Part shown: in pieces, positions 20,862 through 32,320 of the stretch
Layout: each line of letters begins with the position of its first letter
How positions within the stretch are numbered: position 1 is the stretch's first letter
Assembly (NCBI RefSeq): GCF_910592395.1
Contig: NC_088319.1
Location: forward strand, 5,332,001-5,396,000
Reading direction: 5' to 3'
Source: Lineus longissimus
Lineage: Eukaryota > Nemertea > Pilidiophora > Heteronemertea > Lineidae
Length of the DNA stretch: 64,000 nt
Position numbers and translations under genes: made by a program
Notes under the pieces: model-generated
Databases searched by the model: none
Seen by the model: the letters and a program-made list of their open reading frames with translations, nothing else
Told to the model about the DNA's origin: nothing

Positions 20862-22117
20862 CTATTTGTTATTCGCAGCCAGTTTCATCAGAGCGTCCAT
20901 AAATCCACGGCGTTCCTCTCGCTGTGCCTCCAGTTTCTGTTCCTCCAGAACCAGTCTCCTCTCTTCGAATTCGTTTTTCCTCTCCAGATACGCACCAACA
21001 TCAAACTTCTGCTTCTTAGTCGGTGTTGGATCTTCTGAAATAGAAAGAAACAAGCCAAAGTTGTGAGGGCTAATACCATTAAAAAGAAGAAAATTACTGT
21101 CCAATTCACACAATATAGCATTTTTTTTCGAATAGCCACCCAGCTCCACCAGCCCCCCCCCCCCACCCCCACCCCCGTTCCGCCGAAAAAGACCATTCAG
21201 ACTTACTGGACATTCCTTCCATAGCCTTCCGACAGACCTCCTCTCCCTTCCCCTCAAGGTCCTCAGCCTTCTTTGCCGCCTCTGCCTTTTTCTCCTTCTT
21301 GACCTCCTCGCTTTCGCCTTTCAATTCCCGGACCTCTTGCAGAAGGATTTCTCGTTCACTATACTCTTCCTCAGTGCCAGACCTAAAAATCAATGCAGGG
21401 AAATTAAATTCCACCAACAAGTTAACAAGTGCCATCCATCATGCCTCCAAATCATTTGTAGCTCTGTCACCCCACCATATGAATCTACAATCAACAATCT
21501 AACTTTGGCACAACAAGTGACACTGAATTGAATTCTTTGGTCTATTCGTTTCGACATGCCAGTGCTCAAGGAATGGTGCAAAGATATCAACTGCTTTGGT
21601 GCACTACCTTCCAATTTTTCTTTAATGCACATCAGAATGGGTTTATAGGAACTTTGGGACATCAATCTCATCAAAAGGGCCTTAACATTCATTCATCATT
21701 TTCATAGGGTATATAATGTACATGATGTACCTGATATGGCCTAATTTTTTTCCACGATTTCTGAGAAAAATAATGAATACCGGACCGGTATAATAATTTG
21801 CAATAACTTAATTAGTTTTGAAGGAAACTACCAAGGCCAAGTACCGTCAAGCCTACTTACCTCTTGAGAGCAGCCATGTCCTCCTTGACATATGCATCCA
21901 AGAGTATGCCAAGCCTTTCTCTTATTGACCTCTCCTTAAAATATTTGGCCTCTGGTCGCATGCCCTTGACTGCCTTGTTTACTTCTTTAACAACTTTCTC
22001 CCACTTCGTTGCATCAGAGAACGGGTTAGTCGCCACCACCTCTTTTAAGAAGACAATGTCAATGGCAGGAGTATATCTAATAAAGCGCAGCTTGGGAGGA
22101 TTCTCTTTTGCTGTCAT
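20862..22117 (-). CDS. Myb/SANT-like partner protein of Harbinger B, three exons, intact
   Basis: Exon 1 22117-21861 (MTAKENPPKLRF, YTPAIDIVFLKEVVATNPF, WEKVVKEVN, RSIRERLGILLDAY), exon 2 21382-21207 (GTEEEYSEREILLQEVREL, charged coiled coil), exon 3 21034-20862 (KDPTPTKKQKFDVGAYLE ... GFMDALMKLAANNK, stop at 20862). Donors GTAAGT/GTAAGT and acceptors TTTTAG and TTTCAG are all canonical and in phase (KR|SGTEE, MS|KDP), giving about 201 aa without a stop. The N-terminal trihelix binds DNA in this family; the C-terminal amphipathic region resembles those that contact the transposase. A run of 12 C (21153-21164) lies in intron 2. The first ATG at 22183 is possible, but 22117 fits better with the family start. 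Confidence 0.85.
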
Positions 22118-24198
22118 GATGATATCCTGGTATAATACACCAGATGAAAACTCCTGAAAAAAGTGAATTTTATGAAACAACATTCAAGAAAGTAAATACT
22201 CTGCACATATTTTGCATGCCGATTTGTATAGGCCCTATCCTCATCAATCCAGGCCCCCTTTAACAACAGACCATCAATAGAGAGACTGCAGACCCTTCAT
22301 GGCCCTAGTCTAGTGCCTAGCCCAACCCATCACTTGCTACAACTGACATGACGTAACAATTGTCCAAGGTACAAGCAAGCTTGGGGTCTAAAACTCGGCG
22401 AGAAGTGAAATAGGGATACCACGAAATTAGGTACCATGTACTTATATATTGCACGTAGCATAGCACTTGACTGAATCATGATATGGTCATGCCTGGATGA
22501 TGATGGAGTCAGTGCAAAGCGGGACTTCTGATTTTGGCCTGATTATTTGAAATATCATGGGGAAAATGCCTAAACTCCTGATTCCTCAGTGTCATCACAT
22601 GTTTATCTGACTACGGAACACTTCAAATCCGGTGTTATAACTCTTGAAATGCAGAAATCGATGAAAAGCCTGCACCGTTTGACACTTACGAGATACAGAC
22701 TATTTATCTCGGAACACGGGACCTGCTTAGCTTCATAATATGCACGAAATGATGACGTCACGGCATTTTCTGATGACACGGTCCTCCGTTATCCCGGAGC
22801 CGATCTCGGAAACGGGATAGCAGAACCTGTCTAATGTTAACCCCTCCACCCTCTACAGTGTCTACTGGTAATGCTACATTGTCATCAATAATTCCAACAG
22901 GTTCAGCAGCAACCACTCTATCAACTGTGTCTGCTTCAACTGAGTCTGAATCACACTGTATTCCAATATCATGATGCATAACATCAAGTTCTTCAATATC
23001 CAAATTATTAAAATGAATTATTCCCAATATCAACTCTTTTTGTTCAGCTGTAACCAGCAGTTGCAATATCTCCTTCCTTTCCATGATGATAAAACTTGGT
23101 CTAACACAGCCCAAATAAAACTAAGAAATTCACCTCATGAACCAGGTCTTACCAACATGAGGGGTGATAGGTTGGTCTGTCATCTATGAAGAAACCTGGC
23201 CATAGAAACTGTCCATCCAAAGCTCCCACCATATACCCCTGTAGCCACACAGTTTTTTCTTTTTTATATCCCTGCCAATTGTCCTCCTTGGTTTTCTGGA
23301 GTCCTTCACTAATACTGTCGAAGTTACTTCCCTATCCTGCTGTTCATTCCAATCTAAAACAGCCAAGTTACTACGGATAACATATGCTGATTTCTCAAAA
23401 ACTATCGTTTTGTCATGAAACTGTAATATCGCATTATTGAATGATTCAACAAAATGTGTGTCCTTGCAACAAATGTACAACTCCGGTTTCTTGTATACAG
23501 CCATACCATGAAGGAACTTTCTCAAGGCCTCCACTGCTTTTGGGTTGACAATCGGTTCCTTGCTAGGTTCATAGTCAGGATCAGACCTGCAAGGGAACTC
23601 AAGATGACAGTGACTGTGATCGCCTTGATAGTGTGGAATGATACTGTCAATTCCTTCCTTGATCTTTTCAGGATCACCATTGCATCTTTTGATGTGGTAA
23701 TACACATGGGTCTTTACTGAACCTGCTTTTTCCGCCAAGTCTCTAAACCAGGTTTTCCCTTCTAAGTACTTGTACCCCGATGTCAGCTTTTTCAATCCAG
23801 CAGCTATGTTTTTAGTCATGTGCCATGTATCCAGAGAATTCATTGTTGGAGCATGTTGATCCCTGACAAATTTGGTGATCTGAGGGTTCGAGTCATGGGC
23901 GTGCACCCTCACTGGAAAATCCTGTTCATCTAAATATGTATATATTTTCTTAGTTCCTATGAGTTCATGTCTCCCTGGAGCTGGATCATCATATTTGGAC
24001 ATGACCTCATGGGCAAGTACCTTGTGAGTTTTATCCCCCAAACACAAAACATCAGTAAATCTGGAATTCTTGTGCCAGCAGTGTCTTGCATCTGTCGCAA
24101 TGTCTACGCCATCAAGTCCACTTGTTTCGACAGAGGCGGCAATTTCATTCAACAAAGCATAACCCTCCGATTCCTTTGTGGTGGCGTCAGTCACAGTT

Positions 24199-25299
24199 TT
24201 TAGCTCACCTCTTAGCAGAGGTGAGCTTATCCCATACCGTGGCGTCCGTCGTCGTCGTCGTCGTCCGTCGTCCGTTAGCATGGCACGTTTCGTAACTGTT
24301 AGAGCTATTGAGTTGAAACTTGGTACACATGTACCCTTATGTAATGACACCTTGGAGACCAAGTTTCGGTCCGATTCGTTTCATGGTTTGGCCACCAGGG
24401 GGCCAAACGTTAAAAGTGAAAATATGCAATATCTCCCTTAATAGTAGTCGGGAAATTTTGAAAAAAATATGGTAGGTACTTCTAGCAAAGGTGCATCATA
24501 TATCCTCCAGGTTTTTGATTTGACCTCCTTTTCAAGGTCACAGAGGTCAAATGGTGTAAATTGGCCGTTAGGATGTAACGATGGCACGTTTCTAAACTGC
24601 AATGACTATTGATACCAAATTTGGTACACATTTACCCCTTAGTCAGGTGATCCCAGGGACCGAAGTTTGGTCCAATATGATTCACCACTTGACCACCAGG
24701 GGGCAAAATCCAAAAACCTTAAAAATCTGATTATTCCTTAACTTCTTGCCCGATTGCCACCAATTTGATATCATGGGTACATCTAACCACCATACAGTAT
24801 ATGTCACACAGGTTTTTAATTTGACCTTCTTGTCAAGGTCACAGAGGTCAAATGGCATAAATTCGCTGTCAGGCCGTAACTATGGCACGTTTCTTAACTG
24901 CAATGACTATTGATCACAAATTAAGTACACATGTACCCCTTGGTCAGGTGATCTCAGGTACCGAAGTTTGGTGCGATCTGATTTGCCGTTTGGCCTCCAG
25001 GGAGGGGGCCAAATCCTAAATTCTTCAAAATGCCATTATTCCTAGTAATGACTTGCCCGATTGGCACCAATTTTATATCATAGGTACATCTAATTCTAAC
25101 AACCTTTCAATGTGTCACCCGGGTCTTCTTTGATTTGACCTACTCTTCAAGGTCACAGAGGTGGAATGTACTGTAAATTGGCCATTTTGGGGAAATTGTA
25201 ATTGCTTGGACCTACATCAAACCTAACACTACATGACACAATACCATGCTCTTTATCCATCTTTCCTCCACATAAGGTGAGCACAATGGCCCTGGCCAT
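24199..25299. repeat. Hairpin-ended repeat, family 1, copy 1 (full length, about 1.1 kb)
   Basis: Starts TTTAGCTCACCTCTTAGCAG, in which AGCTCACCTC and GAGGTGAGCT form a hairpin, followed by a CGTCGT-rich stretch. It ends GAGGTGAGCACAATGGCCCTGGCCAT, where AATGGCC/GGCCATT forms a terminal hairpin. The inner part has about 230-bp internal periodicity (TCAAGGTCACAGAGGTCAAA recurs at about 24535, 24835 and 25150). No coding capacity. It interrupts the transposase gene between LAETYMK and TVTDATTK. The ORF that seems to run from the gene into this repeat (start at 24362) is a chimera. Confidence 0.9.
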
Positions 25300-26124
25300 T
25301 TCATATATGTTTCAGCTAATGCCGTCAATGATTTTTCCCCAATTTTCCCTACACCAGCACCATCACACACTCTTTTGTACTGATTTGGTAAAATCCCAGA
25401 AGCAATATAGGCGTGTGCCATCCTTAGGTTATTTAAAAGTTGTCCTCCTTTCTACATGAGGAGAGGTTGTCCAACTCATCTTATGGGCACCATTTTGACA
25501 TGCAATATCAAAAATAGCAACATGCCCATCCATCCTTTCTGTCATTATTCCCATTTTCGATGTGCAATCACGGTGATGCAAACACAATTTATCGAAGAGG
25601 TTCTCCAACGACTGGTTTGATGTAATGAATAATGGCTGCTCAATTTCTGATCTCTCACAGTACTGGTACGAGTTGCTACTTGGTTCACTTTGGAGTGATT
25701 TGTTATTCTCAATTGTCATTTCCTCATCACGACAAGTATTTTGGACCCCTGTCTTATTATGAAGTTTATAGAATTCCACAATTTCATTCAAAAACCTGTA
25801 GTTTGATATTTTCGATATGGTTCCACCACCTAGGTGTTTTTTTATCAAGTCTATATTGTTATAAAGCGAAAGTTTCTCTGCGTCGCTCTCACACGTAAAT
25901 TCCAAGCAGCCACGAAATTTCTTCTCCGATGATTTCTTCTGCTTGTAGCGCTCTTTTCTCTCACGAACCTTTGATGGACTGTCAGAAGGAAATCGTTTTC
26001 TCGGATTTTCAAGACGTTCCCTGTTCTTTAATCGTAGTTGTTCTGTATCCTCATGGCTTAAACTGGGTACAGATGATGTATCTTGGTCCATGTCTGATTG
26101 TCTGATGAACTTCTCGTCTATCAC

Positions 26125-27260
26125 TTATTTTTCAAGACTCTCCCTTTAACAGTGAGCCATCAGCCTCCTCTACTTCTGAATGGAACTTTCTGATCAGTTT
26201 ATAGACTTTGTTATGTCATATCCAGACAAATTAGAATGCCAAATGATAAGAACCATATGTGTCGAATCTTTATTTCATTTCATTTTCCCCAGAAACTGGC
26301 ATTTCTGTCAGGTTCAAGTATCTTAGTCAAATGACCCATGAATGATGATTGAAGACTTTCTGGTACAGAACCCAATTCATGAAGTGGGACCATCTCAGAA
26401 TATCTCACATGAAGTCATGTTTTGAAGATTTTTGAGTTTTCAGACAGTTTGAATATTCCCGAATGAATGAGACTCGATACACTGTCAATGAAAGTCTGGT
26501 AATACATCTCAAGAAGGCCAAAATCAACCATTTTATAGGGAATAGCACCCTCCTATTTCATTTCTGAAATGGCCCCTGGTTCTTTGGCCAGGCATATTGT
26601 TGCCAACAGCTTGAACTTGTTTACAAGAAGTTACACTTTATCTCTAGCAAAACTAGCATTTCTGGAAGCTAAACTATTGAACACAAAACATTGTTTGCCA
26701 CCTCCATGAAAGTTGTACAGTACACCTAATAGGCACATGGCCATTTCCCGCCAAGTATTCAATTGAGCTATATTTAGGTGATGTGCCAGCCAACCAGCAG
26801 ATGCACGCTGCTGCCTGAGTAGTTATCAGCCAGGTATCATGCACTGCCTGACTCGTGCCACTGGGAACTAGCGGTACCTGTTTAACAAACACCATTTCAT
26901 TGTTATAGGCTAACACAGCTAAAAATATATAGACTTATAGAAACTACAGCTGCACTGAAACATACATTTATCAGCAAAAAACCCATTGACTACCCATTCC
27001 CCGATCTTGACCATCAAGCATTTGTCACAGTGCTCTGATGAAATGTGCGAAGGCATGATGACGTAGTACAGAGACATGGTAGGCCAGGATCCCCAATAGC
27101 AATGCATGCAATAGCCTCGGAATTGACCATCTGCTTCCGCTGCTCTCTACGTTATTCGACACACGATAGGGAGTGGTGGAAAGAACCCCTGATTAAGTGT
27201 CCTCAGGATGCTGAACCCTTGTTGGTGTATATTTCATGCAAGTATGTCCAAAACACCAAC
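26125..27260. other. Harbinger A intron upstream of the large transposase gene
   Basis: No domain-bearing ORF. The 5' end of the gene at 26124 and one end of its element should be here, but no terminal repeat was found. Confidence 0.4.
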
Positions 27261-28019
27261 CTTCAATCTGTTCCTTTGGAATGACTTGATAGATGCGCCA
27301 TTCCTGATCTGTCAGAATCACTTTCAGCGATTCCTCCCCATGATCATCATATTCGTCTCCTGGTAGGGCTTCCCCACCACCCGTTTTGGTTCTTCGTTGC
27401 TTCAAATATTTAAATGTTCGGCCACTTTGTTCTTCACATCCATCCTGACGCTTATCCATTTGTCTTTGATCGAATTCAATTTGCGATCGTGTCCACCAAT
27501 GGCATTCACATTTGCATGTATTTCGGTATAGACGTAGTCCAATTGAGTGATTTTGCCATGCTTGGCTGTCAGCGTCGCATTATGCTTGACAAACATGTCA
27601 ATTAGGCATTCCAGCTCTGCAGCAGAAAAGTCCGGCTTGCGCTCACGCTTTGATTTCTTTGGTTGAGCCATTTTGACCGCTATCTACGCACACAGAGAGG
27701 CTGATGAAGCTACTGTTGATACCTGCGACTAGCACTGAAGCACTTGGTTGACATATAAAACTCACGTGTTGCATCGAGTTATAAATAAACATTTCTTGGA
27801 TTTTACTAAATTTAGTGCTGATGCGGTCGACCTCGTACCTGGAACACGCGTTTTTTAGGTCAGCGATAGCGTATCGGTGCTCTATCGTAGGATACCCCTA
27901 CCGTACCCTTTCGGTGCTTTTGATGCGCCGATACGGCAGTGGACGACAGGTGGCCTACGATAGTGCTCCGATAGTGCTATCGCCCGTTTGTATCTATCGG
28001 GGTTCTGATGCGGTCGCCC

Positions 28020-28043
28020 CAGGGGTACATGGAATTGGAAGAC
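28020..28043 (-). CDS. 5' part of exon 5 of the host-like gene
   Basis: The acceptor TTTCAG/GTCTTCC at 28044-28046 starts an exon reading LPIPCTP that is cut after 24 bp by the right end of Harbinger A. Together with 15551-15493 it forms one exon. Confidence 0.5.
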
Positions 28044-28284
28044 CTGAAAGAAATATTATATGATTAACTAAGTGTCATTTACAGCTATGGTACAGCAATT
28101 CCAACCACTAACCTGGTCGGGACGCAAACCAGGTCAATCGTAAGTTGCATCTCTGCCTGACTTTGTCAGCAGCTGCATTACACTTAGTCCAGAACGCACA
28201 AAAACAGTAATACAATACAGGATAGTGAGTACTAGTATATGAGAAAACAGCATGGATACATTGCCATTCTATTATAAAACATAC

Positions 28285-29094
28285 CTAAATTAGAAGGCTT
28301 TGCTTTATGCTTGGCCAGCTCACGGTGGAGGTAGTCTACCTCTTCTTTCAAGGCCTCATTCTCTTCTTTCAATTCTGCATATGTCAGAAGTGGTGGAAAT
28401 TGTCTGATGAATATCCACTAGCATAGCTGGCATGGCGGGTTTGATGAGGCTGGCAATCATTGCCTGTATAGGCTGGAGTAGATGTCATTGACGTTCCGCT
28501 GTTAAACATATCTATTGACCCCTAGAAGGAATACTGCTGGCTGCAGGGTGACGCCGATGGTTCTTCATACGCTGGATACACTTATGATCCAGATGCTTGC
28601 GGCCAAGAGAAGGCTTGCCATGTCTGCGGATTCACTGGTGGAGGAGGTGGTGGCAACATGTCAACAGTTTGTTGTGGCTGGTTGGCAGGTGAATGGCTGT
28701 TAACTGGGGGGGGGGGGGCAGGATAGGACTGTGGCGACTGGACGGCAGTTTGTTGTGGCTGGTTGGCAGGTGGATGGCTGTAAACTGTGGGGGCAGGATA
28801 TGAATTTGGCGACTGGATGGCAGGTTGTGGCAACTGGATGGAAGTTGATAGTGGTGGTTGGTCAGCAAGGGATTGCAGCGGCTGCTCAGCAGGTGGAAGC
28901 GGTAGCCCCATGGCAGTTGACTGCAGTGGCTGGTCAGCATCAGGTGATTGCAGCAGCTGGTCAGCATCAGGTGATTGCAGTGGCTGCGAGGAGGATGAAT
29001 TTGAAGACATCTTAAGCTTCCTGATGATGTCTTGGGTCATTGTTTTAGCAGCACTAATCTTTGCATCCTTAAGATCTTTCACTTTTCGTTTTGC
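28285..29094 (-). CDS. Exon 4 of the host-like gene (basic coiled coil, then Pro/Gln-rich)
   Basis: Acceptor TTTTGCAG/GCAAAACG, donor TTTAG/GTATGT. It starts AKRKVKDLKDAK ... DIIRKLKMSS (basic, helical), then a long low-complexity Gln/Pro/Ser region with repeated QPLQSPDADQ and NQPQQT words, then YAELKEENEALKEEVDYLH, a leucine coiled coil. Two in-frame stops (TAA near 28582 and TAG near 28529) and a frameshift near 28390 interrupt the Pro/Gln-rich part, so either the gene is a pseudogene or small introns were missed. A 13-G tract at 28706-28718 encodes Pro here. Function unknown. Confidence 0.5.
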
Positions 29095-29301
29095 CTGCAA
29101 AATTGACAGATCACATTAATAAAAGATAAAAGTTTAACCTTTGTTGTCAGTATGTAATCACGGCACTAAGCACATGCTGACTTTGTGCTTATTTATTCAG
29201 TTATATCAGGGTGGTAGAAATTAAGCACCATTAATTTGTGTCGAGATGACTTCTGTTAACAAGGTAGACACACAGAAATACAGTAGTAATAATCAACATA
29301 C

Positions 29302-29361
29302 ATCATCAGCTTCGTCCAACGGTTTTCCACTTTTCTTCTTGGCTTTTGATGATGATGGTAC
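29302..29361 (-). CDS. Exon 3 of the host-like gene
   Basis: Twenty codons (VPSSSKAKKKSGKPLDEADD), basic then acidic, bounded by ATTTTCAG/GTACC and GATGAT/GTATGT. Phase 0 on both sides, matching exons 2 and 4. Confidence 0.5.
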
Positions 29362-29721
29362 CTGAAAATAGTTATTTCAATTGATTTAAAAACAAGAATT
29401 ATTAGCTGGACAAAAGGGTACATGTATGGCCTTCACATGGAATGATCTTTAAAATGTCATAACATATGGCAACTTCAAACTTGTAGTTTTAAACATCTTT
29501 TGTAGCCACAAACCTTCGTCAAGTCTGTTGTTGAGCCACATGGGCCAGGGGCCAATGTGCTCATCAGGGTGTTATGCATTGTAAATGTACGCACCAGACA
29601 AAAACTTGGTGTGTGAGTTTATCTCACCTCGGGGTTGACCTATGTGTGCAAAGTTTCAGGTTAGTTGCCCAAGTCCCAAGTGGCTATCAAAATCAGCATT
29701 GAATTGAAATGAGACACCCAC

Positions 29722-29810
29722 CATTACTAGAATCCCATTGCTACTGGCTTGAAACTGTACAATTTGCTTGAGTATACACTCAAGGGCTGCATTCAATTCC
29801 TCTTCTTTGT
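29722..29810 (-). CDS. Exon 2 of the host-like gene
   Basis: Acceptor TGTTTCAG/ACAAAG, donor GTAATG/GTGGGT. Reads KEEELNAALECILKQIVQF, a probable amphipathic helix. Phase 1 entry fits exon 1. The weak donor (GTGGGT) is the least certain point. Confidence 0.5.
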
Positions 29811-31083
29811 CTGAAACAAAACAACAATCTTTATATAATGATTATCTTAGTGTTACCTAGATATTCAAGGTCTTCTGCTGGTATGGGTCAGGTACCAAGG
29901 TTTGCCTGATCATCAAGGGTTGTTCCATTGTCATGTTATTATAGACAAGTTTTGAAAGTCGAAGACAAAGTGTAATCCACTAATTGTGCTTTAATTGAAC
30001 AGCATGTTCAGGGTATAGGCCTAGGCCTTGGCTTACGGTATAGACTGGGATAGAACCAGTCTACCTATTGTAATCATAAATAACGTGGTGGTGGTCACAT
30101 GCCCCCAATGACCTTCTAGGGTAAAAAATATCATTGACTCGATACATGTACATTGCAAAATGTACAGGAAAACCTTGTAACAACAAAAACATGAAAACTT
30201 GCCAATAAAAGGGGATGTTCGGCTAAGGGACCTGATTACCAAAATTTGTTTAGGGTATTTATAGTAGGAATTAAAAGATGAAATTTGCATGGATGGTACA
30301 AAAGACCGAACTCTAGATGATGAAAAAAGAAAATCTCGGCATATCTGTAATTAAGGATGGAAAACAATGAGGTTTCTAAAAAGTGGCAAAAAAGGTAGAA
30401 AACAGTAAGAAATTAAAAATATTAATATGAATATCTTTAGAATTCATTATAATCTGTACCCTGACAAAAAATTATTTTGATCCGAGATTGCCTTCATGCA
30501 GAAAATCGAGAAAAATCAAGAAAAAACGTCATATTGCTGGGTGTGTGTATTGCATGGAATAGCCATATTGAACTTAACTAACAATAGAAAACCACAACAC
30601 CGTGAGGCATTATTTGCCAGACATGAATCTATTTCAATAAGCTTTATAAATGCTGTAATTGAGTAGTTCAATTGTTAAGTGACTGTCAACTTTACCAACT
30701 GGAAGAAGTTAACCCATTCTGTCCCAGCAAGATAATAATATTAGACATTTGTTAAAATCATTTGATTTTTACGATCTACATGTAATTTGTAATTGAAGTA
30801 CAGAGAAATTCCTTAATAAATGGTGATATTTTGATCCTGCTCCCAATCTTTATCTTCTTTGTAATGAAATAACATACTATAATATAACATGTTAATCTCA
30901 CCTTTCTTTGCCCCAACAATGAATAATTGGGCATTTTAAACCCATTCTAACCATGAGTATGTTTTTATGTTAAAAGAATGCCTTTTTTTGTCCCATATAC
31001 AAGGGGTCATAAATATGATGGCCTTGGCCGCTGTGGAAATATTTCTTAAAGCTTATAAAGAAGTTGAAATCGTATTTAACCCT

Positions 31084-31231
31084 GTGACCGCCATACACGA
31101 TATACTATTTTCCTTTAAAATATTTCCTATGATTTTCCATGAGAATCGGTTGGATGTAAAATATATATCAATATTTTTTTAGGAAATATTTTGAACAATC
31201 AAGTAATGTATCGTGTATGGTGGGGTCATAA
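31084..31231. repeat. Short inverted-repeat element, about 150 bp
   Basis: GACCGCCATACACGATAT at the left and its reverse (ATCGTGTATGGTGGGGTC) at the right bracket an AT-rich centre. MITE-like; superfamily unknown. Confidence 0.55.
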
Positions 31232-31669
31232 TTTTTTTTAGTATTGTTAACCCTTTACAAACCAGATACCGGGTACCTATAAAGCATTGTAGTCGATGAT
31301 CGCCGGCCCGAAAGGTCAATTTGACATAAAAATGTAGCCCCAGCTTAAACGGTCAAATTAATTATTTCGCATAGCATTTTTTGAACGAAATGAATAGGAC
31401 AGAACCTATTTGTGGAGTTTTTTTTCCTTTACGATAAAAATTGAACAATGTTTCCTGACAGACACGTTGCCAGTTTTTCCTATCCAATTCCTATACGATG
31501 AAAATGTACCGTGTGTGGCAGGCATTAGGCATGATTTTTTAGGTAGAAGACTGTGTTTAAGGATGAGGTCTGTCCTCAACTGTTCTAAGACCTAACAGAA
31601 TAAATGATGTTTCCGGTTACCCGACCCCCCCTCCAAAAAGAAGTAAACGACCCAGGTTGAGGCAGACAT

Positions 31670-32320
31670 TTGATATATCCCAACTAGTTGTTGTCAAGGT
31701 AACAGAGTATTATCCATTTGAAAATCCCAAAGGTTGTTGTCAAGGTACATAGGATTATCCATTCCATATTCCAACTAGTTGTTGTCAAAGTAACAGAGGA
31801 TTATCCATTTGATATTTTAACTAGTTGTTGTCAAGGACACAGAGCATTATCCATTTGATATATCCCAACTAGGTGCGTTGTCAAGGTAACAGAGCATTAT
31901 ACATTCCGTATTCTAACTATTTGTTGGGAAGGTAACAGAGGATTATCCATTCGATATTCCAACTAGTTGTTTTCAAGGCAACAGAGCATTATCCATTTGA
32001 TATTCCAACTAGTCATTGTCAAGGTAACAGTGCATTATCCATTCCATATTCAAACTAGTTGTTGTCCAGGCAACAGAGCATTATCCATTTGATATTTCAA
32101 CTAGTTGTTGTCAAGCTAAAAGAGGATTATCCATTCAATATTCCAACTGGTTGTTGTCAAGGTAACAGAGGATTATCCATTCTATATTCCAACTAGCTGT
32201 TGTCAAGGTAACAGAGGATTATCCATTCAATATTCCAACTAGTCGTTGTAAAGGTAACAGAGCATTATCCATTTGATATTCCAACTAGTTGTTGGGAGGG
32301 TAACACATATTATCTAGTAG
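31670..32320. repeat. Minisatellite, about 46-bp unit, about 14 copies
   Basis: Diverged head-to-tail units of the form CCAACTAGTTGTTGTCAAGG followed by TAACAGAG(C/G)ATTATCCATT and a GATATT variant. It lies between the left TIR and the transposase stop codon. A second, looser repeat of about 120 bp (TCGTCAACTGGTTGATACC, CCATTTCACGAC) follows at 32440-32790. Confidence 0.88.

Larger units (their letters stand above)
19253..22832. mobile_element. Harbinger element B, 3.58 kb, apparently intact
   Basis: Ends are inverted repeats starting AGACAGGTTCTGCTATCCCG and matching over about 45 bp with small differences, flanked by AAT (19250-19252 and 22833-22835). The interior holds an uninterrupted transposase (19411-20496, +) and a three-exon Myb-like partner (22117-20862, -). 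It sits in the coding sequence of the 26124-18845 gene. Removing the element and one AAT restores the frame there. Both genes open and good end symmetry suggest a young, possibly autonomous copy. Confidence 0.93.
18845..26124 (-). pseudogene. Large DDE-type transposase gene with P2X7-intracellular-like C-terminus, broken by two insertions
   Basis: Pieces on the minus strand: 26124-25429 (basic region, coiled coil, then FDIACQNGAHKM), 25421-about 25300 (MAHAYIASGILPNQYKR, IGEKSLTALAETY), 24196-23184 (DGVDIATDARHCWHKN, VHAHDSNPQITKF, LDTWHMTKNIA, HYQGDHSHCHLEFPC, DTHFVESFNNAI, AVLDWNEQQDRE), 23114-22836, and 19249-18845 (CNLCYCQPCVA ... REVIPDCVLTLVRGLYP, YMGHMW). The TDAR / HAHD / VESFNN residues are the likely catalytic D-D-E. 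This transposase type is widespread in invertebrates; I cannot name the superfamily with certainty (Kolobok-like is possible). The last segment matches the Arg-x-VIP-x-C-V signature of the P2X7 receptor intracellular domain. Interruptions: repeat at 24199-25299, Harbinger B at 19253-22832, a frameshift near 25430. Removing each insertion restores the frame. Confidence 0.7.
17637..27671 (-). pseudogene. Myb/SANT-like partner protein of Harbinger A, two exons with a 9-kb intron
   Basis: Exon 1 27671-27261 begins MAQPKKSKRERKPDFS, then ELECLIDMFVKHN, a Myb/SANT-like trihelix with NAIGGHDRKLNSIKDKW, and KTGGGEALP. Exon 2 18184-17637 is Ser-rich followed by a basic coiled coil (SADYYRKMIRIEKKKLKNEE) typical of this family's C-terminus. 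Donor GAAG/GTTGGT at 27260 and acceptor TTTTCAG/GTAATC at 18185 join as EQIEG|NQGSF. One frameshift near 27410 separates the trihelix from KYLKQRRTK. The intron contains a separate DDE transposase gene, Harbinger B and a hairpin-ended repeat. Role in the family: DNA binding and nuclear import of the transposase. Confidence 0.75.
15552..28019. mobile_element. Harbinger element A, 12.5-kb composite with nested insertions
   Basis: Left end GGAGGACCGCATC and right end (reversed) GGGCGACCGCATC pair over 13 bp with two mismatches; CAG lies on both sides (15549-15551, 28020-28022). Both ends continue into repeats of a CGATAG/CTATCG word, with extra internal copies of the GACCGCA terminal word near 15695 and 27820. 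It carries a HARBI1-like transposase (+, 15810-17143) and a Myb/SANT-like partner (-, 27671-17637) whose intron swallowed about 9 kb of other TE sequence. Assignment of both ends to one element is supported because removing it restores a host exon. Confidence 0.75.

Noticed and set aside
24197-24362. N-terminus of the apparent 392-codon ORF ending at 23184
   Set aside because: This part is repeat sequence fused by insertion; the true gene continues across the repeat at 25300 and above.
24178-24441. ORFs across the CGTCGT block (also at 53685-53946 and 63252-63566)
   Set aside because: Translation of the repeat 5' end in several frames; repeated with the element, Arg/Asp runs only.
28731-29119. 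Gly/Trp/Cys-rich plus-strand ORFs
   Set aside because: Antisense of the Pro/Gln-rich low-complexity exon on the minus strand.
31670-32320. Regularly spaced repeats, possible CRISPR
   Set aside because: Units are contiguous and diverged with no unique spacers, and the genome is eukaryotic; a minisatellite.
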